Part shown: positions 22,490-31,303 of the stretch, in pieces
How the letters are laid out: every line of letters begins with the position of its first letter
Position numbering within the stretch: position 1 is the first letter of the stretch
Translations under genes and position numbers: made by a program
From: CALHKP01 sp963558075
GTDB lineage: Bacteria; Bacillota; Clostridia; Peptostreptococcales; Anaerovoracaceae
DNA: 32,874 nt
Assembly (NCBI GenBank): GCA_963558075.1
Contig: CAUWFN010000020.1
Span: 1-32,874 of the forward strand
Direction: 5' to 3'
The notes under the pieces: model-generated
What the model saw: the letters and a program-made list of their open reading frames with translations, nothing else
Databases searched by the model: none
What the model was told of the DNA's origin: nothing

Positions 22490-22906
22490 ATGGCTTTATA
22501 CAAAGAAACAGGTTTAGGTAAAATAACAGTAGACAACAAACTTTTTGCCGGCCTTATAGAAGAAGCACTTCAGTCAGAGGAGTGCCTAGATTTGATATGG
22601 CTTTCTAGCAGAAAGGGAAAACTGATAGCAACAGGGGATGGAGAAAACTTCTCTGAAATTGCATCGGCCATTGAAATAGACGGAAATCCTGAGGAAAGTA
22701 GCATTGACATGACAATTCCCGTTATCATAAAGTTTGGAACTAGTATAAGCAGAATTACAGATAAATTCTGCGACATACTATCAGAAAAAATGAAAGAAAA
22801 AAGCGATGCGTTTCCGCGCACGATTAAAATAATTGTTACAGGAGTAAAATCCAGAAATATCGCTAAGCGAAATCTGGAGATAATAAAAGAATATGAATCC
22901 AGATGA
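22490..22906 (+). CDS. Asp23/Gls24-like (YloU-type) protein
   Basis: A 138-residue soluble protein resembling the Asp23/Gls24 envelope-stress family: an N-terminal ETGLGKITVDNKLFAGLIEEAL and a C-terminal beta-alpha unit TIPVIIKFGTSISRITDKFCDILSEKM. The family match is moderate, but the position right after rpmB is exactly that of yloU in Bacillus. The DegV/DAK-type kinase gene (yloV) that normally follows is absent, and recG overlaps its 3' end by 14 bases. GGGAGG is about seven bases before the ATG. Role probably in envelope or fatty-acid homeostasis, by family only. Confidence 0.65.
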   Translation: MALYKETGLGKITVDNKLFAGLIEEALQSEECLDLIWLSSRKGKLIATGDGENFSEIASAIEIDGNPEESSIDMTIPVIIKFGTSISRITDKFCDILSEKMKEKSDAFPRTIKIIVTGVKSRNIAKRNLEIIKEYESR

Positions 22907-24932
22907 CAGAGTTGATACAGTTAAGGGAATAGGTCCCAAAAAGAGCAGGGCGCTTGAGGATGCTGGAATTGTAACACTTGAGGATGCCCTCTATTTTTTT
23001 CCAAGAGGATATGAAGATAGAAGAAATGTGACGGAAATCGCAGATCTAAAAGAAGGAAAAAGCCAGCTGATAAAGGCAGTCGTTTTATCTAAGAGATATC
23101 ACGGAAGCAAGTATCAGAAGAATCTTCCTCTTTCTCTTACAGTGGCAGACAAAAGCGCATCTATGGAGATTGTTTTTTTTAATGCGGGATATCTTGTGAA
23201 CAGTTTTAGTATGAACGAAACATTTATGTTCTTCGGAAAAGTCACAAGTAAGGGCGGCGTGATTCAGATGGTACATCCCCAGTATTTCCGTGAGGGAAGC
23301 TCAGAGGATATTAGAGATATCATACCTGTATATCCTCAGATACAGGGAGTTAACCAGAAGGATATACGAAAAATAGTTTCTGCGGCTTATGAAACAGTTT
23401 CAGATATTGATGAGTGGATTCCGGAGGACATCCTTAGAGCAAACAGGGTGTGCGGTATTCGGTATGCAATAGAGAATATACACTTTCCGAAGGATGGGAG
23501 AAAAGTTTTAGAAGCAAAGTTTCGTATGGTCTTTGACGAACTTCTCACTCTCGAAACAGGTCTTATGTACATGAAAAGCGACAGAAGAAGAGAGAAGGGA
23601 ATTTCGATTGAATGTAGAAAGGCTTCCGAATATATAAATAGCCTTCCTTTTAATCTTACTGAAGGGCAGAAGGAGGCATGGAATGCAATAAAACGAGATC
23701 TGGAAAGCTCTCAGTCTATGAATAGACTTCTTCAGGGAGACGTAGGCTCTGGAAAGACTGTTATTGCACAGCTTGCTATGTACTGTGCGTTCAAAAGCGG
23801 GTATCAAAGCGTAATAATGGCGCCAACAGAGCTTCTCACGAGACAGCATTTTCGCACGTTTCAGGAGGACTTTGCTGATTTTGGCGTTACAGTCGGACTT
23901 TTGTGCAGCAGCATGAAGGAAAAAGATAGGCGTATTACAAGAGAAAAGCTCGAAAGCGGCGAAATAGATATACTTGTTGCTACTCATGCTGTACTTGAGG
24001 ATAATGTAAGATTCAAAAATCTTGGCCTCGCTGTTACAGACGAGCAGCATAGATTTGGCGTTGGACAGCGAAAAAATCTTAGCGGAAAAGGAAAAAATAT
24101 CAACGTGCTTGTTATGACGGCAACTCCGATTCCAAGAACTCTTGCAGTTATATTATACGGAGATCTTGATATTTCTCAGATTAGAACTATGCCAGAGGGA
24201 CGAAAACCTGTTACTACGCTTAAGAGTGGCAAAACCGAAAGAAGCCGTATGTATAACTTTGTTGAGACAGAAATACAAAAGGGGCGGCAGGTATACGTTG
24301 TTGCGCCTCTTATAGAGGATTCGGAGAAGCTTGATGCAGTTTCTGCGGAGGAGCTCTTTGATGAGCTTAAGGTTAGATTTCGAAAATATAACGTGGCTCT
24401 CGTTCACGGGCGAATGAAGCAGGAAGAGAAGGATGCTGTTATGAGCGATTTTGTCAGTGGGAAGACTGATATGCTCGTTTCAACTGTTGTAATCGAGGTT
24501 GGAATTAATGTTCCGAATGCTAGCGTTATGGTTATAGAAAATGCAGAGCGATTTGGCCTTGCTCAGCTTCACCAGCTCAGGGGAAGAGTCGGACGAGGCA
24601 GCGAGAAATCATACTGTATACTTATGAGTGATAGCAAAACAGAGACGGCAGAAAAGCGCATGGAGATAATGTGCGCGACGTCGGACGGTTTTGTTATTGC
24701 AGAGGAAGATCTCAAAATAAGAGGGCCTGGTGAGATTTTTGGCACGAGACAGCATGGAATTCCTGAGCTTCATGTGAGTGATATTTTGCGCCATGCAGAT
24801 GTTCTTGAGAGTGCAAGGCTAGCGGCAAAGGATATAATCGCAGAAGATCCATCTCTTGCGGGAGAGAAATATCAGGGACTCAGAAAACGCGTCAGAAAAC
24901 TTTTTGGTGATGATATAAAACTTGATTTATAA
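22893..24932 (+). CDS. recG: ATP-dependent DNA helicase RecG
   Basis: A 679-residue helicase that reverses stalled replication forks and migrates Holliday junctions. The N-terminal wedge/OB part begins VDTVKGIGPKKSRALEDAGI. Helicase motifs are GDVGSGKT (near residue 284), DEQHRFGVGQR (near 383), MTATPIPRTLA (near 408) and the C-terminal QLHQLRGRVGRG (near 558), followed by the TRG-type tail. Length is normal. ATG 22893 overlaps the previous gene by 14 bases with GGAG 13 bases upstream. It is the second gene of a long operon that continues to rsmD and coaD. Confidence 0.97.
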   Translation: MNPDDRVDTVKGIGPKKSRALEDAGIVTLEDALYFFPRGYEDRRNVTEIADLKEGKSQLIKAVVLSKRYHGSKYQKNLPLSLTVADKSASMEIVFFNAGYLVNSFSMNETFMFFGKVTSKGGVIQMVHPQYFREGSSEDIRDIIPVYPQIQGVNQKDIRKIVSAAYETVSDIDEWIPEDILRANRVCGIRYAIENIHFPKDGRKVLEAKFRMVFDELLTLETGLMYMKSDRRREKGISIECRKASEYINSLPFNLTEGQKEAWNAIKRDLESSQSMNRLLQGDVGSGKTVIAQLAMYCAFKSGYQSVIMAPTELLTRQHFRTFQEDFADFGVTVGLLCSSMKEKDRRITREKLESGEIDILVATHAVLEDNVRFKNLGLAVTDEQHRFGVGQRKNLSGKGKNINVLVMTATPIPRTLAVILYGDLDISQIRTMPEGRKPVTTLKSGKTERSRMYNFVETEIQKGRQVYVVAPLIEDSEKLDAVSAEELFDELKVRFRKYNVALVHGRMKQEEKDAVMSDFVSGKTDMLVSTVVIEVGINVPNASVMVIENAERFGLAQLHQLRGRVGRGSEKSYCILMSDSKTETAEKRMEIMCATSDGFVIAEEDLKIRGPGEIFGTRQHGIPELHVSDILRHADVLESARLAAKDIIAEDPSLAGEKYQGLRKRVRKLFGDDIKLDL

Positions 24933-24953
24933 ATGGAGGAAGAGTAGAGATAT

Positions 24954-25526
24954 ATGAGAATAATTACTGGAGAATATAAGGGAAGAAAGCTAGAATCGCC
25001 GCTTGGAAATGATATAAGACCTACAAGCGATAAGGTTAAGGAATCTATTTTTAACCTGCTGATGAACGACATGTGGCAGAGCGTATGCGTTGACTTATTT
25101 GCAGGAACAGGAAACCTCGGACTTGAGGCTCTCTCAAGAGGAGCAAAATGCTGCTATTTCTGTGATAATTCAAGAGAAAGCATCAAACTTATCAAAACTA
25201 ATATTCAAAAGTGTGGTGCTGAGGAAAAATCAAGAGTTGTTATCGGAGATTATATGAAATGTCTTGGAAGACTCAAGGAACCTGTAGATATTTTCTTCCT
25301 TGATCCGCCTTACAGAGACGGACTTTATGAGAAGTGTCTTGGCCAGATTGACGAAATGGATCTTCTTTCTGAAGATGGAATCATCATGGCAGAGCATGAC
25401 AAATATGTAGAGCTTCCTGATAGAATAGGAAATCTTGAGAAGTTCAAACAGAAAAACTACGGCAAAATCTTTGTTTCTCTTTACAGACGATACAGAGAAG
25501 AAGACAGCGAAGGCATGGAGGAGTAA
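24954..25526 (+). CDS. rsmD: 16S rRNA (guanine966-N2)-methyltransferase
   Basis: A 190-residue SAM-dependent methyltransferase acting on the small-subunit rRNA. Conserved blocks: MRIITGEYKGRKLESP, RPTSDKVKESIFNLL, DLFAGTGNLGLEALSRGA (SAM motif I) and the catalytic DPPY. GGAGG lies about 13 bases before ATG 24954. It overlaps functionally with coaD, which starts three bases after its stop; the rsmD-coaD pair is common in Firmicutes. Confidence 0.96.
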   Translation: MRIITGEYKGRKLESPLGNDIRPTSDKVKESIFNLLMNDMWQSVCVDLFAGTGNLGLEALSRGAKCCYFCDNSRESIKLIKTNIQKCGAEEKSRVVIGDYMKCLGRLKEPVDIFFLDPPYRDGLYEKCLGQIDEMDLLSEDGIIMAEHDKYVELPDRIGNLEKFKQKNYGKIFVSLYRRYREEDSEGMEE

Positions 25527-25529
25527 GAG

Positions 25530-26012
25530 ATGACAAAGGCGTTATATACAGGCTCTTTTGACCCGATGACTAATGGACATCTGGATATAATCACAAGAGC
25601 ATCAAAAATGTTTGATAAACTTGTAGTAGGTGTTATAGTCAATCCGAACAAAAAGCAGCTTTTTACAAAGGAAGAACGTGTTGAGATGATTGAGGAGGCT
25701 GTGGCAGACCTTGGAAACGTAAGTGTTGAGTGTTTCGAGGGTCTTCTTGCTGACTATGTTAATAAAAACCAGTTTAATGCAGTAGTCAGAGGTCTTAGAG
25801 CAACATCGGATTTCGAATATGAAATTCAGATGGCGCAGATGAATGCATGCCTGTTTGATAAGGGAATTGAGTCGGTATTTCTTATGACAAGCCCGAAATA
25901 TTCTTTTATCAGTTCAAGTATGATAAAGGAAGTCGTGAGTCTGAACGGATGTGTTGATGGTCTTGTGCCAGAGAACATACTGCGCAGAATAAAAGAAAAG
26001 TATAGTGTATAA
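25530..26012 (+). CDS. coaD: Phosphopantetheine adenylyltransferase
   Basis: A 160-residue enzyme that makes dephospho-CoA from pantetheine-4'-phosphate and ATP. It has the nucleotidyltransferase motif TGSFDPMTNGHLDII (HxGH variant NGH), GLRATSDFEYEIQMAQMN, and the ISSSMIKEV ATP-binding motif. The ribosome site (GGAGGAG) is inside the end of rsmD, three bases before which that gene stops. Confidence 0.97.
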   Translation: MTKALYTGSFDPMTNGHLDIITRASKMFDKLVVGVIVNPNKKQLFTKEERVEMIEEAVADLGNVSVECFEGLLADYVNKNQFNAVVRGLRATSDFEYEIQMAQMNACLFDKGIESVFLMTSPKYSFISSSMIKEVVSLNGCVDGLVPENILRRIKEKYSV

Positions 26013-26026
26013 AGGAGGACTTTTTT

Positions 26027-26617
26027 ATGGAAAAGATGGGAGTGCTTGAGTTACTTGATGAACTCGAAAACGTCGTAAACGCAGCTACAAATGTTTTTAT
26101 CTCAAACAAAGTAATGGTAGACAAAGACGAAGTTCTCGATCTTATAAAAGATATAAGAGTAAGTCTTCCTGATGACGTACAGCAGGCTAGATGGGTAAGA
26201 GAACAGAGCAACGAAATTTTGAACAATGCAAGAAAAGAATACGAAACAATCGTAATGGAAGCAAAGAAGCAGGCTGATTGCATGGTTGAAGATCACGTAA
26301 TTACAGAAAGAGCTGTTCAGGTTGCAGAGGAAACTTACAGAAGGGCTGATCAGTATTCAAAGGATATGACAATCAGCACTTATGATTATGTCGATCGTAT
26401 GTTATTCGATTTCAAGGAAAAGATGAATGCGATGAATGCTGACTGTGCTATGTATATAGAAAATGCATATCATGAGTTCGAAAAAGGCTTTGCGACATTC
26501 AACGACCAGATAGAAAAGAATATGCATGGTCTTAGAAAACTCGCAGATGATGTAAAAGAGCGCCAGCTTCCTAAGCATAATGCAAGAGTGAGCGCTAATT
26601 TTGAAAGTGAAGAATAA
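26027..26617 (+). CDS. Coiled-coil protein of unknown function
   Basis: A 196-residue soluble, mostly alpha-helical and charged protein. After a short start (MEKMGVLELLDELENVV) long helices run through residues 60-175 with heptad-like spacing (REQSNEILNNARKEYETIVM, ERAVQVAEETYRRADQY). No catalytic motif, signal or membrane segment is present. It resembles the DivIVA- or ATPase-stalk-like helical proteins that clostridia often carry between coaD and tmcAL (ylbM), but I cannot name it. AAAGGAGG is eight bases upstream. The stop is one base before the tmcAL start, so it is cotranslated. Confidence 0.75.
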   Translation: MEKMGVLELLDELENVVNAATNVFISNKVMVDKDEVLDLIKDIRVSLPDDVQQARWVREQSNEILNNARKEYETIVMEAKKQADCMVEDHVITERAVQVAEETYRRADQYSKDMTISTYDYVDRMLFDFKEKMNAMNADCAMYIENAYHEFEKGFATFNDQIEKNMHGLRKLADDVKERQLPKHNARVSANFESEE

Positions 26618-26618
26618 A

Positions 26619-27743
26619 ATGAAAGCTATAGGTATTGTTGCAGAGTACAATCCTTTCCACGCCGGGCATCGTTTTCTTATAGAAGAGGCAAAACGGGCCA
26701 CAGGTGCGGAGATTTGTGTTTCTGTGATGAGTGGAAATTTTGTGCAGCGGGGCGAGCCCGCTGTTTTTAATAAGTGGGTGCGTGCAGAAAATGCTGTAAG
26801 GCAGGGTGCGGACCTTGTTTTGGAGCTTCCATGCGTCTACGCCTGTGCTAGCAGCGAGTATTTTGCAAGAGGGGCTGTTTCTGTTTTAGAAGGGCTCGGC
26901 GGCGTTAGCTATCTTGCTTTTGGTAGTGAGTCAGGGAACTTACAAGAGCTTGAGGATTGTAGAGATTGTCTTGATTTACATCAGGAGGAAATAGCAGATT
27001 TGATCAGAGAGTTTTCTCGTCAGGGCATGTCTTATCCTGCAGCAAGAGAAAATGCGGTAAGAAAGGTAAATCCGTCTGTTAATCCTGATATCCTGACGGA
27101 GCCTAACAACATACTTGGACTTGAGTATATTGCAAAGGTAAAAAATATGAAGCCTGTGACTATAAAAAGAATGGGTATGGGTTATCACGAGTCGGCATCT
27201 CAGATAAGAAAAGATCTTATGGATTCTTCTGACGAATATAGGAAAAAGCGTGAGGAAATGGAGAAGAATTTCTTTGATCTTATACGCACGAAGGTGCTTT
27301 CTGAATCCTGTGACGAGCTCGAAAAAATCGCATCGGCAGGAGAAGGATTATCGAACAGAATGAAAAACTGCGTTAGAAGAGTATCCTCTAAACAGGAGTT
27401 TGCAGAAGAAGTTAAAAGTAAACGATACACATTGACACGAATAAATAGACTACTGCTTCAGACGGTACTTGGGATAAAAACTGACGATATAAAAAATGCA
27501 TCTCCCTATGTAAGGGTTCTTGCTTTTAACAAAGAGGGGGCGGCGTTTTTGAAGCAGCTGAAAAAAAGAGAGCTTATAGCTATACCTGTTGTAGATAATA
27601 TAAACAAAGCGGTTTCAAGCGATGAGCTTCTCAGAAAAACCATAGAAAAAGATGTTTTAGCATCTGATATATATAATCTGATATCGGGTGAGGATCTTTA
27701 TCTTAACTCTGATTATGTAAAAAAACCTGTATTTGTCAGATAG
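26619..27743 (+). CDS. tmcAL: tRNA(Met) cytidine acetate ligase TmcAL
   Basis: A 374-residue enzyme that makes N4-acetylcytidine at the wobble base of elongator tRNA(Met) from acetate and ATP. The N-terminal nucleotidyltransferase has IVAEYNPFHAGHRFLI, SVMSGNFVQRGEPA and AVRQGADLVLELP, all diagnostic (family YlbM). ATG 26619 is one base after the preceding stop; a weak GTGAAG serves as ribosome site, while an upstream in-frame TTG at 26601 would overlap the previous gene. The following activator gene begins within about 25 bases. Confidence 0.93.
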   Translation: MKAIGIVAEYNPFHAGHRFLIEEAKRATGAEICVSVMSGNFVQRGEPAVFNKWVRAENAVRQGADLVLELPCVYACASSEYFARGAVSVLEGLGGVSYLAFGSESGNLQELEDCRDCLDLHQEEIADLIREFSRQGMSYPAARENAVRKVNPSVNPDILTEPNNILGLEYIAKVKNMKPVTIKRMGMGYHESASQIRKDLMDSSDEYRKKREEMEKNFFDLIRTKVLSESCDELEKIASAGEGLSNRMKNCVRRVSSKQEFAEEVKSKRYTLTRINRLLLQTVLGIKTDDIKNASPYVRVLAFNKEGAAFLKQLKKRELIAIPVVDNINKAVSSDELLRKTIEKDVLASDIYNLISGEDLYLNSDYVKKPVFVR

Positions 27744-27768
27744 AAGATGTATGGGAGTGCTAGTTAAA

Positions 27769-29649
27769 ATGGATAGAGGATTAAATGTTCTTGAATTCCT
27801 GATGGATAACATGAATCAGGGAATAATGTACATAGACAAGGACAGAAAAATTCAAGTATGCAACAGAATTGCAAAACAGATTACCGGTATAGAGATAATG
27901 TCTGCCATGAGCCATAGTGCCGGCAGAATTACAGAGGGCGATATAGTTATAATTGCCGATAACAAGCTTGGGGCAGATGATGGTTCTATCGGAAAGGAAG
28001 AACTTGAGCTAATCAATATAAGAGATGAGAACATAACAGATGGCGTAATGCTGGCGGCTGTTGGTGTTTACAAAAATAGAAAAATTGAGGCTGAGTATAA
28101 GTATTTTCAGAGCAGTCATCTGAACCTTTCTCTTACGCTGGATGTGAACTACTACGGATTTCATGTTGTCGCATCCATTGATAATGATAAAAAGGTAATA
28201 ACGATATCTGTAAATGACAAGAAGTTCCAGATGCCTTATTACAGCTCTGTTGGCAACATGGTTGTTCTCGATAGAACAACAGGTGATGTGAAATTTTTCC
28301 AGGCAAAGGGTTATAGCGTGCGTCACGAGGACAGTGGAAATCTTTTGAGAGGCGATTGCTGGATGGAGAAGCTTCCTGGAAGTATTACAAACGTAGATGT
28401 AATTGGAAAAGATTTGTTTAACTTTTTCAGTGAGTCACTGTTTACAGAGACGATGATAGAAGTTTTAGAGGGAAGAGCCTTGCAGGTTAACAATAAGCTT
28501 TATGAGCTTAACAAGAGACCTGTTGTGTGTAGCATTATACCATCGGGTAAGACTCTGACGGAGCTTGAGCATCACGTGGACTCTGGCAAAAAATCAAAGC
28601 CGGAGGGCGTTTTTGTTACTATTCAAGATGTCGGAAATGTGGAAAAACTCATGAAGGATATCAATGAGCTTATGAGGCAGCTAGAGGCTCGGGAGGATAA
28701 GTGGCATCGCGACCGTCTAAATGTTCCAGAGGATGCATTCAGCAAATTTATTGGAAACAGCCCTAAGATAAAGGAAATAAAATACATGGCCTACAAGGCA
28801 TCTAAGGGAAAGTTTAATGTAATTATCACAGGTGAGAGCGGAACTGGTAAGTCAAAGCTTGCTAGAGAAATCCACATGCTAGGTAATCCTGATGCGCCTT
28901 TTGTAGAGGTAAACTGTAATGCAATTGCACCGAGCCTGTTCGAAAGTGAACTCTTCGGATATGTGGGAGGAGCATTTACCGGCGCCAAAAACGATGGAAA
29001 GATAGGATTTTTCGAAAGTGCTGATAAGGGGACAATTTTCCTTGATGAAATAGGAGAAATTCCACTAGATATTCAGGTTAAGCTTCTTCATGTGCTTCAG
29101 AATAAGATTATATACAGGGTAGGCTCATCAAAGCCAATCAAAGTCGATGTCAGGGTTATCTGTGCGACTAACAAAAATCTTGAGGAAGAGGTTGCTCTTG
29201 GCAATTTTAGACAGGATCTGTTTTACCGTATAAATGTTTTTTCAATTGAGATTCCGCCTATAAAAGAAAGAAAGGCTGACTTATATATTTTGATTAATCA
29301 GCTTCTTAAGCAGATTTGTGATAATTATGGAACGGCCCAAAAGCAGTTTTCTGGTGATGCTATCGAAAAAATGATGACATATAACTGGCCAGGAAATGTA
29401 AGGGAAATGGAAAACGTGATTGAAAGAGCAGTCGCCCTGTGCGACACGAAGGTAATATATTCTGAGCACCTAAAAATTGGCCATGATGACAGTCCAAAGA
29501 CCATGAAAGGTCTTCTTGCAAGAGAAGAAGCTAGAATAATGGAAACTACACTACTTAAGCATAATGGAAATAAGCAAAAGGCTATGGAAGAACTCGAAAT
29601 ATCAAAGTCTGTCTTCTACGACAAGATGAAGCGCTATGGTCTAAAATAG
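27769..29649 (+). CDS. Sigma-54-dependent transcriptional activator (PAS/AAA+/Fis)
   Basis: A 626-residue enhancer-binding protein that opens promoters bound by RNA polymerase-sigma-54. A PAS-like N-terminus (LEFLMDNMNQGIMYIDKDRK) is followed by a beta-rich stretch without close resemblance to a known domain (about 70-220), a second PAS-like part ending GVFVTIQDVGNVEKL, then the AAA+ domain: Walker A GESGTGKS (near 354), the sigma-54 contact loop GAFTGA at 401-406, and Walker B IFLDEIGE (near 423). The last ~35 residues form a Fis-type helix-turn-helix. I prefer ATG 27769 (GGGAG at 27753-27757); ATG 27751 is an alternative. It ends 12 bases before a sigma-54 promoter, so the M19 dipeptidase is the likely target. 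Confidence 0.92.
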   Translation: MDRGLNVLEFLMDNMNQGIMYIDKDRKIQVCNRIAKQITGIEIMSAMSHSAGRITEGDIVIIADNKLGADDGSIGKEELELINIRDENITDGVMLAAVGVYKNRKIEAEYKYFQSSHLNLSLTLDVNYYGFHVVASIDNDKKVITISVNDKKFQMPYYSSVGNMVVLDRTTGDVKFFQAKGYSVRHEDSGNLLRGDCWMEKLPGSITNVDVIGKDLFNFFSESLFTETMIEVLEGRALQVNNKLYELNKRPVVCSIIPSGKTLTELEHHVDSGKKSKPEGVFVTIQDVGNVEKLMKDINELMRQLEAREDKWHRDRLNVPEDAFSKFIGNSPKIKEIKYMAYKASKGKFNVIITGESGTGKSKLAREIHMLGNPDAPFVEVNCNAIAPSLFESELFGYVGGAFTGAKNDGKIGFFESADKGTIFLDEIGEIPLDIQVKLLHVLQNKIIYRVGSSKPIKVDVRVICATNKNLEEEVALGNFRQDLFYRINVFSIEIPPIKERKADLYILINQLLKQICDNYGTAQKQFSGDAIEKMMTYNWPGNVREMENVIERAVALCDTKVIYSEHLKIGHDDSPKTMKGLLAREEARIMETTLLKHNGNKQKAMEELEISKSVFYDKMKRYGLK

Positions 29650-29661
29650 ACTCGGATTTTG

Positions 29662-29677
29662 TGGCATGAAACTTGCT
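29662..29677 (+). promoter_or_regulatory. Sigma-54 (-24/-12) promoter of the M19 dipeptidase
   Basis: TGGCAT-gaaac-TTGCT: the invariant GG (29663-29664) and GC (29675-29676) are exactly ten bases apart, and nearly all consensus positions (TGGCAC-N5-TTGCA/T) fit. It lies 13 bases after the activator's stop and predicts a start near 29688. Confidence 0.88.
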
Positions 29678-29733
29678 TTTAATATATACATATATTATTT
29701 ATGGCAGTTCATGTAATGGAGGAGATTAGAAAA

Positions 29734-30696
29734 ATGAATGAAAATATGAGAATTGTTGATATGCACTGCGACACTTTGATTGAGGGCTGGAGACATCCTG
29801 AGAGAAGCTTATTTGATGGTGAGACATCGGTAAATCTTAAGCTTTTACAGGAAAACGGAAGTTTACTTCAGTTTTTCGCAATGTATCTGTCAAGACAGGA
29901 AATGAAAACTATGGATCCTTATGATATTTTGAAGGGTATATACGGATATTATTGTGAGCAGATGGAAAAGCATTCAGATATTATAAGACCTGTATATAGC
30001 GCAGAGGACGTGCTAAAAAATAGAGAAAATGGCATGCTTTCTTCCCTTCTGACTGTAGAAGACGGTGTATTTATCGATGGAAAAATGGAAAGAATAGAAG
30101 AAGTCTATGATATGGGCGTACGTCTTATTACGCTTATGTGGAATTTCGAAAACTCTCTGGGATATCCTTGCAGTGATAACTATGACGATCATAGAAGAGG
30201 ACTTAAGAAATTCGGAATCGAGGCTGTTGAATACATGAATGACCTTGGAATTATTATTGACGTTTCACATATGTCGGAGGGCGGATTCTTTGATGTTGCA
30301 AGACATAGCAAAGTTCCTTTTGTCGCTTCTCATTCCTGCGCAAGATCCCTTTGCAGTCACAGAAGAAACCTGACAGATGAACAGCTGAAGGCTCTTGGCG
30401 ATGCTGGCGGTATTGTAGGCGTTAATTTTGAGTGCTCATTCCTAAAAGACGGATCTGACAGGGCGACATTTGACCAGGTGATAGAGCATCTGCTATATAT
30501 GAAGAACAAAGCAGGTATCGAGAGCATAGGCTTTGGCTCTGATTTTGATGGAATCGATGACAACGGAGAGTTTGTAAATTACAGCGGATTTACGCCTCTT
30601 CTTGAAAGAATGGAAAAGCATTTTACTTTTGATGAAATCGATAAAATCACATCGGGAAATGCTCTTCGTGTAATGAGAGATGTGCTAGGAAGATAA
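29734..30696 (+). CDS. Membrane dipeptidase (M19, renal dipeptidase family)
   Basis: A 320-residue binuclear zinc dipeptidase; M19 enzymes cleave dipeptides, often with a D-amino acid at the C-terminal position. Ligands visible in order: HxD in VDMHCDTL, Glu in TVEDGVF, His in ASHS, His in SHRRNLT, and Asp in GFGSDFDGID. Despite the family name there is no signal peptide or membrane anchor, so it is probably cytoplasmic. I chose ATG 29734 because GGAGGAG (29718-29724) is nine bases upstream; the frame opens earlier at 29701, before that site. It is driven by the sigma-54 promoter at 29662 and ends at a hairpin shared with the convergent gene. Confidence 0.92.
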   Translation: MNENMRIVDMHCDTLIEGWRHPERSLFDGETSVNLKLLQENGSLLQFFAMYLSRQEMKTMDPYDILKGIYGYYCEQMEKHSDIIRPVYSAEDVLKNRENGMLSSLLTVEDGVFIDGKMERIEEVYDMGVRLITLMWNFENSLGYPCSDNYDDHRRGLKKFGIEAVEYMNDLGIIIDVSHMSEGGFFDVARHSKVPFVASHSCARSLCSHRRNLTDEQLKALGDAGGIVGVNFECSFLKDGSDRATFDQVIEHLLYMKNKAGIESIGFGSDFDGIDDNGEFVNYSGFTPLLERMEKHFTFDEIDKITSGNALRVMRDVLGR

Positions 30697-30710
30697 AAAT
30701 TAACTAAAAA

Positions 30711-30744
30711 AGAAGCTCTGACTTAAGGCCGGAGCTTCTGGTTT
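30711..30744. terminator. Bidirectional terminator after the M19 gene
   Basis: AGAAGCTCTG (30711-30720) pairs with 30730-30739 (CGGAGCTTCT; one G-U). The T-tract is short on the plus strand (GGTTTTG) but strong on the minus strand (TTCTTTTTTAG), so its main client is probably the minus-strand gene at 30772-31251. Confidence 0.75.
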
Positions 30745-30771
30745 TGTAAAACTCTTTGATAAGTGATGGGT

Positions 30772-31251
30772 TTAGCGACTGAAGATTTCTTTCTTTATTT
30801 CTATAAGGCCGTCTCTGATTTTTTCGTACTGCTTATATGTGATGGAAACGGGATAATATATTTTTTCTGTTCCGTCTTCTAGAGTGAATACGATTCGGCC
30901 GCCCATAAGATCATCATGTTTTGGATCTTCGATTTCACCGTTCATGTTGTGAAGCTTAATCTTTTTTAGATTTTCGAGAGAAAATTGAGGCTGCTTACCA
31001 CCTTGGCCGCTTGCATCTGCAAATATGACCATGTTTCCATTTACATCGATACCGGCTGTAAGAACTGAAACTAGAAGAATAAGTGCCAGTATAAATAGTA
31101 TCACAGAGACTGTGAGTGGAATCATCCAGACGAAGCTACCGCCCGAAAGCTTTTTTGCAAGACTAAGAGAAAATAGTATAATTGTAATTCCAAGCAAAGC
31201 AGACGATGTTATGACGCCACGTCTGTTTCTAACATAAAAATGTTTGTTCAT
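30772..31251 (-). CDS. Small membrane protein with two membrane segments
   Basis: I do not recognise this 159-residue protein. Two hydrophobic segments (about residues 12-31 and 41-66) precede a soluble C-terminal part of about 90 residues with alternating strands (MVIFADASG, IVFTLEDGTEKIYYPV) and a final helix, somewhat like small bacterial PH-type membrane proteins. The start at 31251 has GGAGG about ten bases upstream. The protein at 32092-32700 has a similar layout (membrane segments plus strand-rich domain), suggesting a related role, but sequence similarity is not evident by eye. Confidence 0.65.
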   Translation of the reverse strand: MNKHFYVRNRRGVITSSALLGITIILFSLSLAKKLSGGSFVWMIPLTVSVILFILALILLVSVLTAGIDVNGNMVIFADASGQGGKQPQFSLENLKKIKLHNMNGEIEDPKHDDLMGGRIVFTLEDGTEKIYYPVSITYKQYEKIRDGLIEIKKEIFSR

Positions 31252-31303
31252 AAGTTAAAACCTCCTGATAAATTTATTTTTAACTGTAGAAAGGAATACT
31301 GAC

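Noticed and set aside
23508..24050. 180-codon minus-strand frame inside recG
   Set aside because: Low-complexity shadow of recG codons with no start signal; recG motifs are continuous on the plus strand.
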